A stretch of DNA of 64,000 nt from Lewinellaceae bacterium (lineage in GTDB: Bacteria; Bacteroidota; Bacteroidia; Chitinophagales; Saprospiraceae), in assembly GCA_020636095.1 (NCBI GenBank), contig JACJYN010000002.1, forward strand, positions 1,860,001-1,924,000. The letters are read 5' to 3'. The translations under genes were made by a program, and so were the position numbers. Of the stretch, positions 9,575-18,832 are shown one piece after another. Position 1 is the stretch's first letter; the number at the start of each line of letters is the position of its first letter. A model generated the notes under the pieces. That model was given only the letters and a program-made list of their open reading frames with translations, ran no database searches and was not told the DNA's origin.

Positions 9575-10429
9575 TTATTTCTTGATAATTAATAGGGGCA
9601 CATGCGCCTCGAGGGCCATGCGCCGGGTGTGGCTTTTGTAAAAGACTCGTTCGAACCAATTGTGCTGAGGAGCATACATCACCAGCATATCCACTTCGTA
9701 AGTGTCGATAAATTCCTCCAGCGCCTCTATCACGGATTGGCCGGCCAGAGGATGGAAATTGATCTGAAGAGAAGGCGCATGATGCTCGAAGAACGCCCCC
9801 AGGCTGGCAAAGTCGATCGCACCTTCCACCGACCCCTTTACATTGACGTGTACGCAGTGTATGATCGGGCTGAACGGCTCCAGCAATTTCCCTACCTCCC
9901 AAATGTGGTAAGGGTCTGCTTCCTTGAGGTCGCTGGCGTAGGCAATAATGTCGATCCGCTCAAAGCTCGCTTCTTCCGGGACGATCCACACATTACAGGC
10001 GGCCTGCGCAATCACCGCCGTGGCCACACTGCCGAAAAAGCGCTCCAGGGCGTTGTGCTCGCCCTTCGTAGCCATAACAATGAGGTCTGCATTATTTCGG
10101 CGGGCCGTTTCGCAAATGATCTTTCCCGGCGTACCGATCTCAATATCCGACCGCACGTTGGGAACATGGCCCAACTGGTGGGCCGCCTGTACCTGCGTCA
10201 AGCCTGTTTCCACAAAAGTTTTCATAACTACCCCCGCGGCTTCCGCTTTCTCCTTGGTGGCCTGAGCCGCCATCACCGGCAGGTCCAATGCTTCATATTC
10301 GGGAAAGATCACGTGGAGAATCTCTACATCTGCTTCGTACTTGTCAGCTAAGAGCAGGCAGTGGCGAAAAGCATTCTGAGCCGTGGCTGAAAAATCGGTG
10401 GGAAACAAGATCTTCTTGATCATTCTCAT
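9575..10429 (-). CDS. tandem universal stress protein (UspA family)
   Basis: 284 residues with two Usp domains (1-148 and ~155-284). The first opens KKILFPTDFSATAQNAF and contains DLIVMATKGEHNALERFFGS, matching the G-2x-G-9x-G(S/T) ATP-loop pattern loosely. The second ends ARMALEAHVPLLIIKK-like (RMALEAHVPLLIIKK). ATG choices at 10429 and 10423 differ by two residues. It leads a probable operon with the GCS2-CBS gene. About 100 bases upstream is a degenerate FNR/CRP-type palindrome (TGAG-AAAT-ATCA), matching the placement at hemN and hsp20, so induction under low oxygen or redox stress is a reasonable inference. Confidence 0.88.
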   Translation of the reverse strand: MRMIKKILFPTDFSATAQNAFRHCLLLADKYEADVEILHVIFPEYEALDLPVMAAQATKEKAEAAGVVMKTFVETGLTQVQAAHQLGHVPNVRSDIEIGTPGKIICETARRNNADLIVMATKGEHNALERFFGSVATAVIAQAACNVWIVPEEASFERIDIIAYASDLKEADPYHIWEVGKLLEPFSPIIHCVHVNVKGSVEGAIDFASLGAFFEHHAPSLQINFHPLAGQSVIEALEEFIDTYEVDMLVMYAPQHNWFERVFYKSHTRRMALEAHVPLLIIKK

Positions 10430-10524
10430 GGCTTTTGTCTGTTAGGCTGGAGGCAATAGGAAATGTCGTTGCGAATCTCACTTTAACCTCTATCAAAACA
10501 GCAATTTTTTTGCGGTAAACCGAA

Positions 10525-10536
10525 TGAGAAATATCA
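10525..10536 (-). promoter_or_regulatory. degenerate FNR/CRP-type site upstream of usp
   Basis: TGAG-AAAT-ATCA has one mismatch to TGAT-N4-ATCA. Its centre lies 101 bases before the Usp start. On the minus strand CTGTTTTG begins 29-30 bases downstream, the same spacing as TACTTTTG at the hemN promoter. Alone it would be weak; the repeated geometry is the argument. Confidence 0.4.
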
Positions 10537-10635
10537 CCGGCCATCCTGACTTTTCTCATTATCAGCCGTCTTGGAAATTTTGCGTCTTTTTTTGCAACTT
10601 ATCGTCTTGATACCAGAACACAACAAATTTCATTC

Positions 10636-11163
10636 ATGTCAGCAAGCGAACAGTTATGGGGCCAGGTTCACAACAACCTGGAACAGTATATCCTCCGCCA
10701 GGTTAAAGACCCGGTGGCAGCACAGGACCTGCTCCAGGACGTTTTCCTGAAAATGCAGGCGAAGCTTCCGCAACTGCGGGAGGCGGAGAAAGCAGCGCCG
10801 TGGCTCTTCCGTATCGCAAAAAACACGATCATAGACCACTACCGGCAGGCTGCCAGTCAACCGGTAGCCGGCCTGGTGGCAGATCCCGCCGGAACAGAAC
10901 AGGAAGATATCACCCAGGAATTTGCTTACTGTATCCGCCCATTCATCGACAGCTTGCCGGAGAAGTACCGGGAAGCCCTGCTGCTGGTGGAGATACAGGG
11001 CCTCTCCCAGAAAGAACTGGCGGAAAGGCTGGGCATTTCCTACTCCGGCGCCAAATCCAGGGTGCAACGGGGGCGGGAAATGCTCAAGGAGGCGCTGCTG
11101 GAGTGCTGCCATATTCAGGCCGACCGCTACGGGAATATCCTGGGTTATGAGAAGCGGGAGTAG
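10636..11163 (+). CDS. sigZ: SigZ-like ECF RNA polymerase sigma factor
   Basis: 175 residues. Region 2 is around residues 12-75 (VAAQDLLQDVFLKMQ, APWLFRIAKNTIIDHYR) and region 4 around 110-160 (ELAERLGISYSGAKSRVQR). The opening EQLWGQVHNNLEQYILRQV is characteristic of the SigZ subgroup. A Cys-containing tail follows (LLECCHIQADRYGNI), seen in metal/oxyanion-linked members; family knowledge, not proven here. No anti-sigma gene is adjacent. The next gene downstream on the same strand is arsM, 117 bases away, so the two may form an arsenic or thiol-stress unit. Confidence 0.85.
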   Translation: MSASEQLWGQVHNNLEQYILRQVKDPVAAQDLLQDVFLKMQAKLPQLREAEKAAPWLFRIAKNTIIDHYRQAASQPVAGLVADPAGTEQEDITQEFAYCIRPFIDSLPEKYREALLLVEIQGLSQKELAERLGISYSGAKSRVQRGREMLKEALLECCHIQADRYGNILGYEKRE

Positions 11164-11178
11164 GGAAGTCAGGGTAAA

Positions 11179-11215
11179 TTCGCTGTTCGCTGTTCGCTGT
11201 TGTTCGCTATTCGCA
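11179..11215. repeat. 7-bp tandem array (TTCGCTG units)
   Basis: Five partly degenerate units of the type TTCGCTG sit between sigZ and arsM (two perfect steps of 7 bases, then a slipped unit and TTCGCAG). It belongs to the heptamer class also seen near 24.8, 31.5, 33.7, 37.6, 47.9 and 58.9 kb. Confidence 0.7.
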
Positions 11216-11280
11216 GTACTAAACAGATACTTACATTATATTCTATAACCCGTCCCACGGGGACAAAACAATCATTTGCG

Positions 11281-12063
11281 ATGAAAACAGATCTCAAACA
11301 GGTAGTCAGAGACAAATATACGGAAGTGGTGCAGCGCGAATCCGGTTGCTGTAGCGATAGCTGCTGTGGCGCCGAATCGGCCTTCAGCCTCGACTACGAG
11401 GGGCAGGAAGGCTACGTTAAAGACGCGGATTATGGACTGGGCTGCGGCATCCCCACCGAGGCGGCCCATATCGAAACAGGCCAGACCGTGCTGGACCTGG
11501 GCGCCGGCGCCGGCAACGACGTCTTTGTGGCCCGCCGCCTGGTGGGCGAGACGGGGCGAGTCATCGGGCTGGACTTTACCGAGGCGATGGTGAAACAGGC
11601 CAACGCCAACAAGGCCAAGTTGGGATACCAGAACGTAGAGTTCATCCTCGGCGATATCGAAGATATGCCCTTGCCGGAAGATTCCGTTGATGTCATCATC
11701 AGCAATTGCGTGCTCAACCTGGTGCCGGATAAAGAAAAGGCCTTTGGGGAGGCCTACCGCGTGTTGAAACCGGGCGGGCACTTTGCCATTTCCGATATCG
11801 TAATACTGGGCAAGATTCCCCCCGCTGTCCGGGAAGTGGCGGAACTCTACGCCGGCTGTGTGTCCGGCGCCTTGCCTCAGGAAGAATACCTCGATATTGT
11901 CAGAAAGACGGGGTTTGAAAACATCGGGCTGGCCAAGGACCGGCCCATCCAGCTTTCGGATGAACTGCTGCTGGAATACATCAGCCCGGAAGTGCTGCGG
12001 GCCTTTCGCCAAAGTGGCGCTCAGTTGAAAAGCATTACCGTAGTGGGAGAGAAGCCTTGCTGA
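11281..12063 (+). CDS. arsM: arsenite methyltransferase ArsM
   Basis: 260 residues from the ATG at 11281; a longer frame exists but runs through the upstream repeat array. The SAM site is VLDLGAGAGNDVF (70-82). Conserved ArsM cysteines are present: Cys55 in GLGCGIP, Cys143 in SNCVLNL and Cys193 in AGCVSGA, which bind As(III) in known enzymes. The N-terminal cluster CCSDSCCG (23-30) is common in bacterial members. Product: methylated arsenicals from As(III) and SAM, in the cytoplasm. Follows sigZ. Confidence 0.92.
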   Translation: MKTDLKQVVRDKYTEVVQRESGCCSDSCCGAESAFSLDYEGQEGYVKDADYGLGCGIPTEAAHIETGQTVLDLGAGAGNDVFVARRLVGETGRVIGLDFTEAMVKQANANKAKLGYQNVEFILGDIEDMPLPEDSVDVIISNCVLNLVPDKEKAFGEAYRVLKPGGHFAISDIVILGKIPPAVREVAELYAGCVSGALPQEEYLDIVRKTGFENIGLAKDRPIQLSDELLLEYISPEVLRAFRQSGAQLKSITVVGEKPC

Positions 12064-12492
12064 GTAATAAATAAACCGTTTTAGGCTCGGCTAATATTGT
12101 CCAAGCTCTTACCCGACAGTGACTAAAATCATGAGCCAGGGATGATGAATGTCAATGCCGGCTCGAACCCAATACCTTTTCTTTGTACTACTGACAAGGC
12201 AAACAAGGCTTAACCCCCGATTCTCTCGGGGCAAAGAGCTCAATTGGGTGATTTTAGGGAATACAGGAGCACTTGAAAAAAGTGCTCCTTTTCTTTTTTG
12301 GTGTGGCTGTCAGGCTATGCGCTTAACAATGTAGCTGTTGACATTCTTGCCCGATTCCCTTATCTTACCTCCATTGCATTTCTACCTCTTTCCCAAACGC
12401 GCAGACAAACACTACAGCGGTAAAGCCATAGTTGGGGAAGCTGCGTCGTCTTTTCATTCAAAACCTTATTCCTTAACCATAATTCCAACACC
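12064..12492. other. 429-bp gene-free stretch with possible small transcript
   Basis: No convincing coding frame. It contains a small hairpin (CCCCGA-N5-TCGGGG near 12213-12229) and, at 12266-12288, a textbook intrinsic terminator. Because the terminator lies about 200 bases after the arsM stop, it either ends a long arsM 3' UTR or ends an independent small RNA starting near 12150-12190. No clear promoter was found. Confidence 0.4.
12266..12300 (+). terminator. intrinsic terminator downstream of arsM
   Basis: GGAGCACTT (12266-12274) pairs perfectly with AAGTGCTCC (12280-12288) around a short A-rich loop, followed by TTTTCTTTTTT. Confidence 0.85.
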
Positions 12493-15400
12493 ATGAGAAC
12501 GTTATTTTATTTCACCCCCCCCTATTTACGCGTAATAATATTTGTCATGCTCTGGTTTAACGCGCCTGGCGCCCTGCTCTCCGCCCAGGAGCAAACCTTT
12601 TACCTCGAAGAATGGCACGCCACCGAAGGCGAACAAGCCGAGTCGCTCGACCGGCTCGTCAGCATTACCGACGCCTCCTCCAACCTCTATGTGGCCGGCA
12701 GCCAGCTCAACCAGTACGGTAAGTACGATTTGCTACTCACCAAATACGACAACACCGGCTACGAACTCTGGTCTACAACTTTTAACGTTACAGATACTAC
12801 CGGCAATGTAGTCGTTGGAGACATGGCCCTGTCATCGGGTTATGTCATTATCACCGGCACGGTGTATAACGGGGCTTCCAACAATTACGACGCCCTCACC
12901 CTCAAGTACAATACCAGTGGCGTCAAGCAGTGGCACAAAACCTACAACGGCGCCGGCTCTTTTTACGACGGAGGCACTAATATCTACACCGACTTCAGCA
13001 ACAACATCTACATCGCCGGCGGCACGGCAAGCCTTTCCAACTCCATGAATATGCTGTGCATCAAGTACAACAGCTCCGGCACGCAGCAGTGGGCGCAGTC
13101 CATCGACGGCTATGGCCGGTACGATGTGGCGGGTTATGTATATTACCGCACGGCCTCCACGGTTATCCTCGTCGGCGCAGTGCAGCAGAGCGCTGCCAGC
13201 TGGGCCGTCGGCAGCCTTACCCTGAACACCAGTACCGGCTCGGTGGCCACCTCCCTGGTTATTTCTGAGGTAACGGAAGTACGCTTTTACAATACCTCCG
13301 CCTATCCGGCTACCTACTTTCAAAATGACAGGCTGAGCTTCGTCACCGCCAGCATCGACACCAGCGCCTCCACCCCGGACACCCTGCACCGGGTGGACAT
13401 GACATTTAAAAACGGCAAAAACGACGCACGGGTATTCGGCCTGGGCAAGCGGGAGGCCTACCACAACTACTACCTGGGGCACATCCCGGAAGGGCGTGCC
13501 CGGGTGGGCCTGTACGAGCGGGCCGTGCAAACGGACATTTACAACAAAATCGACCTGGAATTTTACTCCAACAATCCCGGGGTGAAGTATTACTTCGTCA
13601 TCAAGCCCGGCGGCGACCCGGCGGACATCCAGCTGGACTTCGACGGGCAAAGCAGCCTGAGCGTGAACGGCAACGAAGAACTGGCAGTGGGCACTTCGGT
13701 AGGGGAGTTCAAGCTGCCGCCGCCCAGGGCTTACCAGATAAACAGCGAAGGAGAGGAAGTGGAGGTCAATTGGGCGCCGAAGTATGTGGTGGAGGGCGAT
13801 ACGCTGGTGAGCTTTGGAGGGATTGGGACGTTTGACGGGGGGAAGCATTTGGTGGTGGAGGTTAAGAGGCCGGGAATAATACATACTTCGGCAAATGATG
13901 ATTGGGTGACTTATTTTGGGGAGGCAAGCAATAATGATGGAATTGCCATTGATGTTGGCCCAAACGGAGATATCGCTGTTTTGACAATAGCAAGGAGTAC
14001 GCCTTATCCAACTATTACAGGCTCTTCCCTATTTTCAAACATCAGCGGGCTTGAAGATGCAGCGATAAGTGTTTTTGCATCTGACCGTTCCCCGCTTTGG
14101 GGTAGTTTTTTTGGAGGAAGCTCTCAGGAAGAACCAACAGATGTATCCTTCAATTCTGAAGGGGCAGTTTACATTATCGGGCATACCTCAAGCTCAAGCC
14201 TGCCTCCGGGCACATTTCCAGCAATTTCCTCGGGTTTAAGAGGACAACGGGATGGCTTTGTAGCCAGGTTTAATCCGGATGGCACTGAGTTGGTTTGGAG
14301 TTCCTTTTTGGGCGGCGATTCCAGAGATTTTGCTTATGGTATTGATGTAAATAGCCAGGATCATGTATTTATTGTTGGACAGTCGGAATGGCAGCAGAAC
14401 TTTCCTGCAAAATCGAAAACAAACGCATATAACCAGGCTTTCGCCGGTTTAAACCCGGAAGCTTACATTTTAGAATTTGGCCCGGAAAATGACCAAATGT
14501 GGGGAAGCTTTTTTGGAGGCAGTAAAGATGAGGCATTTGCAGATATTGTCATCAATGACGAAAATGACGATATTTTTATTTTAGGGCAATCCTCTACTCA
14601 ACAAGCAGCAGGCAATACAAGCCCTTGCCCTCCTCCTACCAACGGTACATTTCCAGATTGCAACCCCGGAGGTGTTTTTTATGATACGCATAGCGGAAAT
14701 AGTGGGGGTGGCCTTCTTGCATCGGATTTAATTATTGTACAATTCAATTCGGCAGGCCAGTTGAAATGGTCGACTTATTTAGGAGGCACCGATGATGATG
14801 AAGCTGTTTCATCATTTGGCGCTAATATTAAACTAGGCCGTATAACATTTCAAGCTGGAAGCAATGATATCCTTGCAATTATCGGCAATTCGCAAAGCTG
14901 CGCTTCTTTCAGTGAACACGAACCGGGCGGATATTTCCAGCTGCTGAATTTCAGCCCAATCATTGCCAGGTTTGAAAACAGGATTCTTGCCAGTTCGACC
15001 TGTTTCAACCACGGCGGCGGCGGCCCTTACGGCATTGCTTTAGGGCCCGGCGGGAATGTATATATTGCCGGGGCTACAGTATTCGGCCCTCCTCAAAACA
15101 GCTCTGATTTTTGCGTGGAAACAAGTGGAAACCTTATCCCTATTTGCCCTCCTCCTTCCGGCGCTTTTTTTCAGGATGATGACGTAACAGACGGGGCTAT
15201 TAACAACCCACAGGCAAATGGAGGAGAGGAAATCTTTATCTCGGCCTTTGATGGGGATGGCACATTGGTTTACTCTACTCTGTTCGGGGGAAATAATGGA
15301 GAAGTAGTACGCGACCTAAAAATAGAGGGAGATTATTTGTACATGACAGGAAATACTACCAGCAATGAAAAATTCCCTTTGATTGACCCTGGTGCGCCTG

Positions 15401-15750
15401 CCTTTTTTGATGATGAATACTCTGGCCCAGGCCGGGATGCGTTCATTGCGCAATTGAATATCAGCAACCTTCCCACTTCTTTAAAAGAGCAAGCAATAAA
15501 TGAAAATAGGCTGCTCATTTTTCCGAACCCAACTTCAAACCGGATTTCTGTTTCTCTTGAAGGCCTACCCTTCACAAAGAGCCGTATTGAAATACAGGTA
15601 TTCGATGGGGTCGGCCGCCTCCTTAGCTCCTTTGAAACCCAATGGAGGCAATCCTTTGAAGCTGATCTGAGTAGCTGGAGCGATGGCATATACCTTATAG
15701 TGATCCAGCAAAGCGGCAAGCTTTACTCTGCAAAAGTGGTGAAACATTGA
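12493..15750 (+). CDS. T9SS-sorted secreted protein with SBBP repeats
   Basis: 1085 residues. Signal peptide 1-31 (RVIIFVMLWFNAPGALLSAQ). Residues ~40-230 carry beta-propeller-like phrases (LLLTKYDNTGYELW, LCIKYNSSGTQQW). Residues ~290-450 resemble the DUF7948 domain that precedes SBBP repeats (NKIDLEFYSNNPGVKYYFV). Residues ~470-1000 are SBBP-type repeats (WGSFFGGSSQEEPTDVSF, VWSSFLGGDSRDFAYGI). A T9SS sorting domain closes it (LLIFPNPTSN, DGIYLIVIQ). Likely cell-surface or released; function unknown. Codon use changes sharply near base 13,870 (see findings), as if two halves of different origin were joined. Confidence 0.85.
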   Translation: MRTLFYFTPPYLRVIIFVMLWFNAPGALLSAQEQTFYLEEWHATEGEQAESLDRLVSITDASSNLYVAGSQLNQYGKYDLLLTKYDNTGYELWSTTFNVTDTTGNVVVGDMALSSGYVIITGTVYNGASNNYDALTLKYNTSGVKQWHKTYNGAGSFYDGGTNIYTDFSNNIYIAGGTASLSNSMNMLCIKYNSSGTQQWAQSIDGYGRYDVAGYVYYRTASTVILVGAVQQSAASWAVGSLTLNTSTGSVATSLVISEVTEVRFYNTSAYPATYFQNDRLSFVTASIDTSASTPDTLHRVDMTFKNGKNDARVFGLGKREAYHNYYLGHIPEGRARVGLYERAVQTDIYNKIDLEFYSNNPGVKYYFVIKPGGDPADIQLDFDGQSSLSVNGNEELAVGTSVGEFKLPPPRAYQINSEGEEVEVNWAPKYVVEGDTLVSFGGIGTFDGGKHLVVEVKRPGIIHTSANDDWVTYFGEASNNDGIAIDVGPNGDIAVLTIARSTPYPTITGSSLFSNISGLEDAAISVFASDRSPLWGSFFGGSSQEEPTDVSFNSEGAVYIIGHTSSSSLPPGTFPAISSGLRGQRDGFVARFNPDGTELVWSSFLGGDSRDFAYGIDVNSQDHVFIVGQSEWQQNFPAKSKTNAYNQAFAGLNPEAYILEFGPENDQMWGSFFGGSKDEAFADIVINDENDDIFILGQSSTQQAAGNTSPCPPPTNGTFPDCNPGGVFYDTHSGNSGGGLLASDLIIVQFNSAGQLKWSTYLGGTDDDEAVSSFGANIKLGRITFQAGSNDILAIIGNSQSCASFSEHEPGGYFQLLNFSPIIARFENRILASSTCFNHGGGGPYGIALGPGGNVYIAGATVFGPPQNSSDFCVETSGNLIPICPPPSGAFFQDDDVTDGAINNPQANGGEEIFISAFDGDGTLVYSTLFGGNNGEVVRDLKIEGDYLYMTGNTTSNEKFPLIDPGAPAFFDDEYSGPGRDAFIAQLNISNLPTSLKEQAINENRLLIFPNPTSNRISVSLEGLPFTKSRIEIQVFDGVGRLLSSFETQWRQSFEADLSSWSDGIYLIVIQQSGKLYSAKVVKH

Positions 15751-15837
15751 CCAATCAACTTTTGGGGCCTGGCATTGCTTTTAGAGGCTTGTCAGAGTAA
15801 AGGCAGCGCCAGGCACTCTACATAAAATTCATCAAAA

Positions 15838-16815
15838 ATGAAAAGGCACTTACTTTTACTTATATTTCTCTTGGTTTGTCTCTTGTTAAACGCCCAACGG
15901 TTTATTGGGGGGCGGTTGAATCGAGGAAGGGCATATACAACAGGATTATTGGATGTTGTTATTCACACTTATACCCTCGACGCACCTGTGCCTGTAATAA
16001 AAATAAACTGGGGCGACGGAGAGGTTGAGGGGGTTCAAAGCAATGGAAGTGACGAAATAGGGGAAGGCATTTACAGAAATTATTACAATTTTTTTCATGT
16101 ATATGAATCCCCAGGAGAATACACCGTGAGTTATGTCGACAGCTTTTGGGTTGAAGATATATTAAACCTGGAAAATTCCGGAGAGCAGTATTTCCGGTTG
16201 GAGGAAAAAGTAGTATTTTCAGATACATCACTGGTGAATATTCCTCCTTTTATTCGAAGCCCTTTTCCTGTTAATTATTCCATCCGGGAAGACGGTACAA
16301 TTGATTTCCCGGTCAATTATATTGAAATTGAGTTGGATGAGGTTGCATTGCGTTTCCGCCCGTTTCCCGGAGAAGGGTATTCTTTGCCTCCGGCAACCGA
16401 TACCTTAATCTGTTGTATCGAATGGAGAACACCACCTGCCCCGGGGCGTTATGTTTTTGCTATGGAAGCCGCTGACTTCAGGAATGGTGAAGAGTTGAGT
16501 ACGAATACTTTGTTGATTGCCCTGGATGTTCCTGCCGTTTCAAATACGAAGAAAGAGGAAAACTATAATTTTCACATCTTCCCCAACCCCGCCGCCCATA
16601 CCCTGCACCTGCAATTCAGCAACTTCCCGCTTGGAGCGGCCACCCTCACCTTCCAAAACGCTGCCGGCCAGCTATTGTACCGGGAGCAGGTGGAGCTGTC
16701 TGCCCGGCTGCAGCAGCATAGCGTGGACGTGTCGGGCTGGCCGCCGGGGGTGTATTTCCTGACGGTGCAGGCGGGAGGGGGGCAGGTGGTGCGGCGTTTC
16801 GTGAAGACAAGATGA
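15838..16815 (+). CDS. T9SS-sorted secreted protein (PKD-like)
   Basis: 325 residues: signal peptide (LLLLIFLLVCLLLNAQ, residues 4-19), a PKD-like segment (VIKINWGDGEVEGV, and FHVYESPGEYTVSYVD, the strand pattern of PKD folds), a middle domain without recognised motif, and a T9SS sorting domain from ~residue 245 (FHIFPNPAAHTL, PPGVYFLTVQAGG). The body is AT-rich while the sorting domain from about base 16,560 is GC-rich with different codon use. A decayed paralogue follows at 17021. Function unknown, presumably surface-exposed. Confidence 0.8.
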   Translation: MKRHLLLLIFLLVCLLLNAQRFIGGRLNRGRAYTTGLLDVVIHTYTLDAPVPVIKINWGDGEVEGVQSNGSDEIGEGIYRNYYNFFHVYESPGEYTVSYVDSFWVEDILNLENSGEQYFRLEEKVVFSDTSLVNIPPFIRSPFPVNYSIREDGTIDFPVNYIEIELDEVALRFRPFPGEGYSLPPATDTLICCIEWRTPPAPGRYVFAMEAADFRNGEELSTNTLLIALDVPAVSNTKKEENYNFHIFPNPAAHTLHLQFSNFPLGAATLTFQNAAGQLLYREQVELSARLQQHSVDVSGWPPGVYFLTVQAGGGQVVRRFVKTR

Positions 16816-16832
16816 CGGGATAGACAGGATCT

Positions 16833-16877
16833 ACCCTGTGAAGTAAGGCAGGCTATTTCGGGGCTACTTCACAGGGT
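16833..16877. repeat. 13-bp inverted repeat
   Basis: ACCCTGTGAAGTA (16833-16845) pairs perfectly with 16865-16877 around a 19-nt spacer. It lies just after the stop of the T9SS gene and may terminate it, although no clear T-run follows. The flanks also repeat GACAGGA and TAGACAGG motifs. Confidence 0.5.
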
Positions 16878-17020
16878 GAACAAGATTGACAGGAAGGATG
16901 ACAGAATAGGCAGGTTTTTACCATCCAAAAAGTAGAATCCGAAAACCATGTTAAAGTTGAACTTTCCGGCATCGCCCGGCAAGCTAGAGAGGCATCTGAT
17001 TTTTTCAAAAAACTACTCTT

Positions 17021-17806
17021 ATGAAAATTCATATCCTGTTTATAATCGCCTTAGTTGTCGCCTTTTTTCCATCCTCTTCCCTCAAAGCGCAAGGCATAAG
17101 AGGGGGCGAGATGATGGCAATAACCGGACTCAATTTACTGGCGGAAATAGATGTAAAAATATACCGGGAAGGGCCCGGAGTCCCCTTTATCCTTTTTGAC
17201 TGGGGCGACGGCACAATTGATACCCTTACAGGGCTTATGTAGATAAATATTTTGGTACTCATCAATATGACACATTAAGTGTATATGTCTTAAATGTAAA
17301 AGATAGTTTTCTTATCCCGAACATTTCCAACATCCCTAATTCGGGTGGCCAGATATTTCACCTCAGGGATACTTTTGGGATTGAAAGTGAGGAAGATTTT
17401 TTTTACAATATTGGGCCCAGGATCAGAATGCCTAATTTTGTACGCTCCCAGGTTAATATTGAAGTAGCGCCTAACGGGGCTATCATCCACGACCCTACTG
17501 TAAGTAATACAGGCAATTATTTCTCCTACATTATCGAAGCCTTGGTACCCTTTCCTGCGGAAGGCTACAGCTTTCCCCAACCCTGCTTCAGAGGTGGTTT
17601 ATTTACAGTTCAAAACTTTGCCCGGGCCTCAGGCAGAAGTGTGCATCTCTGATATAATGGGCAAGCAGGCCTATACGCATACCATTAACCTAACGGGGCC
17701 GGGCCCGAGGGTGGAGGTTCCGGTGGCTGGCTAGCCGCCAGGGTTGTATTTCCTGAGGGTGCAGGCGGGAGGGGGGCAGGTGGTGCAGAAGTTTGTGGTG
17801 CAGTAG
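17021..17806 (+). pseudogene. decayed paralogue of the 15838 T9SS protein
   Basis: Starts as a normal secreted protein (MKIHILFIIALVVAFF...SLKAQ, then ILFDWGDGTIDTLTG, matching INWGDGEVEGV of the neighbour). The frame breaks near 17235: the stop at 17240 is avoided by a -1/+2 shift, after which YVDKYFGTHQYDTLSVYV and FPAEGYSFPQP continue the homology (neighbour: FPGEGYSLPPA). Near 17635 the text jumps into the middle of a sorting domain in another frame (CISDIMGKQAYTHTINL), so the FPNP part is missing. There, TAG at 17732-17734 stands where the neighbour has Trp (SGWPPG). The closing PPGLYFLRVQAGGGQVV and stop at 17804-17806 are nearly identical at DNA level to the neighbour. Confidence 0.85.
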
Positions 17807-17827
17807 GGGAGCCAGAGAATCGTAGAC

Positions 17828-18832
17828 TCACCCTTTACCTAAGGAATGATAGTAAGTAATAAACAACTGCCAGTACTCCTCCACATTACTTTCCGCCCCG
17901 GCATTTCCATTTTGCATGGCTTTCAGCGCGCTGACTTTCAGCCTCACGTTGGCGCGGTACCATTTGTAGTAGGAAAAGATCGCCCAGTCGGCATCCTCCG
18001 AGACGCAGGGGTTTTCCCGGAGGTAGGCCTGCAACAGCGGCGCCTCCAAATGGCGGGCGCCGTGAAAGTCGAGGTCCATGCACAGGAAGGCCAGTTCGTT
18101 GAGCACGTCGACCTCCCGAAAGTGGGGGTTGAACTCGATGCAGTCAAAAATGACGGGCTCGGGCAGCAGGAAGATATTGCGGGAGTGCAGGTCGCCGTGC
18201 CCATCGACCACCCATCCCTGCTGGCTGCGCTCCGCCAGGCGGGGAGCGAGCTTATCCAGTAAGTTTCGGGAAAAAGTTATACACGTTGACAGTTCCCGGC
18301 CCGCTTCTATGCCGAGTTGCTTTTCTATTTGGCCCTTCACCGTGTCCAGGTCGGCGAAATCTTCTTTCATAGCCTCCAGATCGGCCGTTTTTTCAATGAC
18401 ATCGGTTCGGAGGTGGAAAGCGGCCAGCTGTTCCGCCAGTTGTTCCATGTGGGTGGAATCTACCTGGCCTTCATCCAGCAGTTTGTCCATCTGCCGGCTG
18501 TTATCCAGCCGTTTCATTTTAACGGCATAGTCCACTACCTCCCCCTTGCCCTCTAATTGGAACCCCTTTGCTGTTCTCACTACCGGAACGACACCCAGGT
18601 ACAGCCCCTGAGTCAGCCGGTTGTTGAGCCTCACCTCTTCCTGGCAGTAATGGCGGCGTTTTTCCAGGGTAGAAAAATCCAGGAAGTCAAACTGTACGGG
18701 CTTTTTCAATTTGAAGGCCCAATCTTTCGTAAGGAGGACCCAGGAAATATGCGTTTCCAGCAGTTGCGGAGCATAGCCCCCTCCCGAAACCGGAAAAAAT
18801 TGGATCAAAGCCTGTACCTGTTCGCGGGTCAT
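17828..18832 (-). CDS. aminoglycoside-phosphotransferase-fold kinase
   Basis: 334 residues of the COG2187-type APH-like family. HGDLHSRNIF is the catalytic loop and VIFDCIEFN the metal-binding Asp segment; KLKKPVQFDFLDFSTLEKRR is the nucleotide-lobe signature of this subgroup. Substrate unknown; antibiotic resistance should not be assumed. Its start codon overlaps the stop of the upstream P-loop kinase gene by 4 bases (ATGA), so translation is coupled. In many bacteria these two domains form one polypeptide; here they are separate genes in reversed order. Confidence 0.8.
   Translation of the reverse strand: MTREQVQALIQFFPVSGGGYAPQLLETHISWVLLTKDWAFKLKKPVQFDFLDFSTLEKRRHYCQEEVRLNNRLTQGLYLGVVPVVRTAKGFQLEGKGEVVDYAVKMKRLDNSRQMDKLLDEGQVDSTHMEQLAEQLAAFHLRTDVIEKTADLEAMKEDFADLDTVKGQIEKQLGIEAGRELSTCITFSRNLLDKLAPRLAERSQQGWVVDGHGDLHSRNIFLLPEPVIFDCIEFNPHFREVDVLNELAFLCMDLDFHGARHLEAPLLQAYLRENPCVSEDADWAIFSYYKWYRANVRLKVSALKAMQNGNAGAESNVEEYWQLFITYYHSLGKG

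Noticed and set aside
12140..12200. tRNA-like GGTTCGAG sequence on the minus strand near 12160
   Set aside because: The flanking bases cannot form a T stem, and no acceptor or anticodon arm is present.
12149..12334. Short ORF downstream of arsM
   Set aside because: It runs through the terminator hairpin and has no protein-like features.
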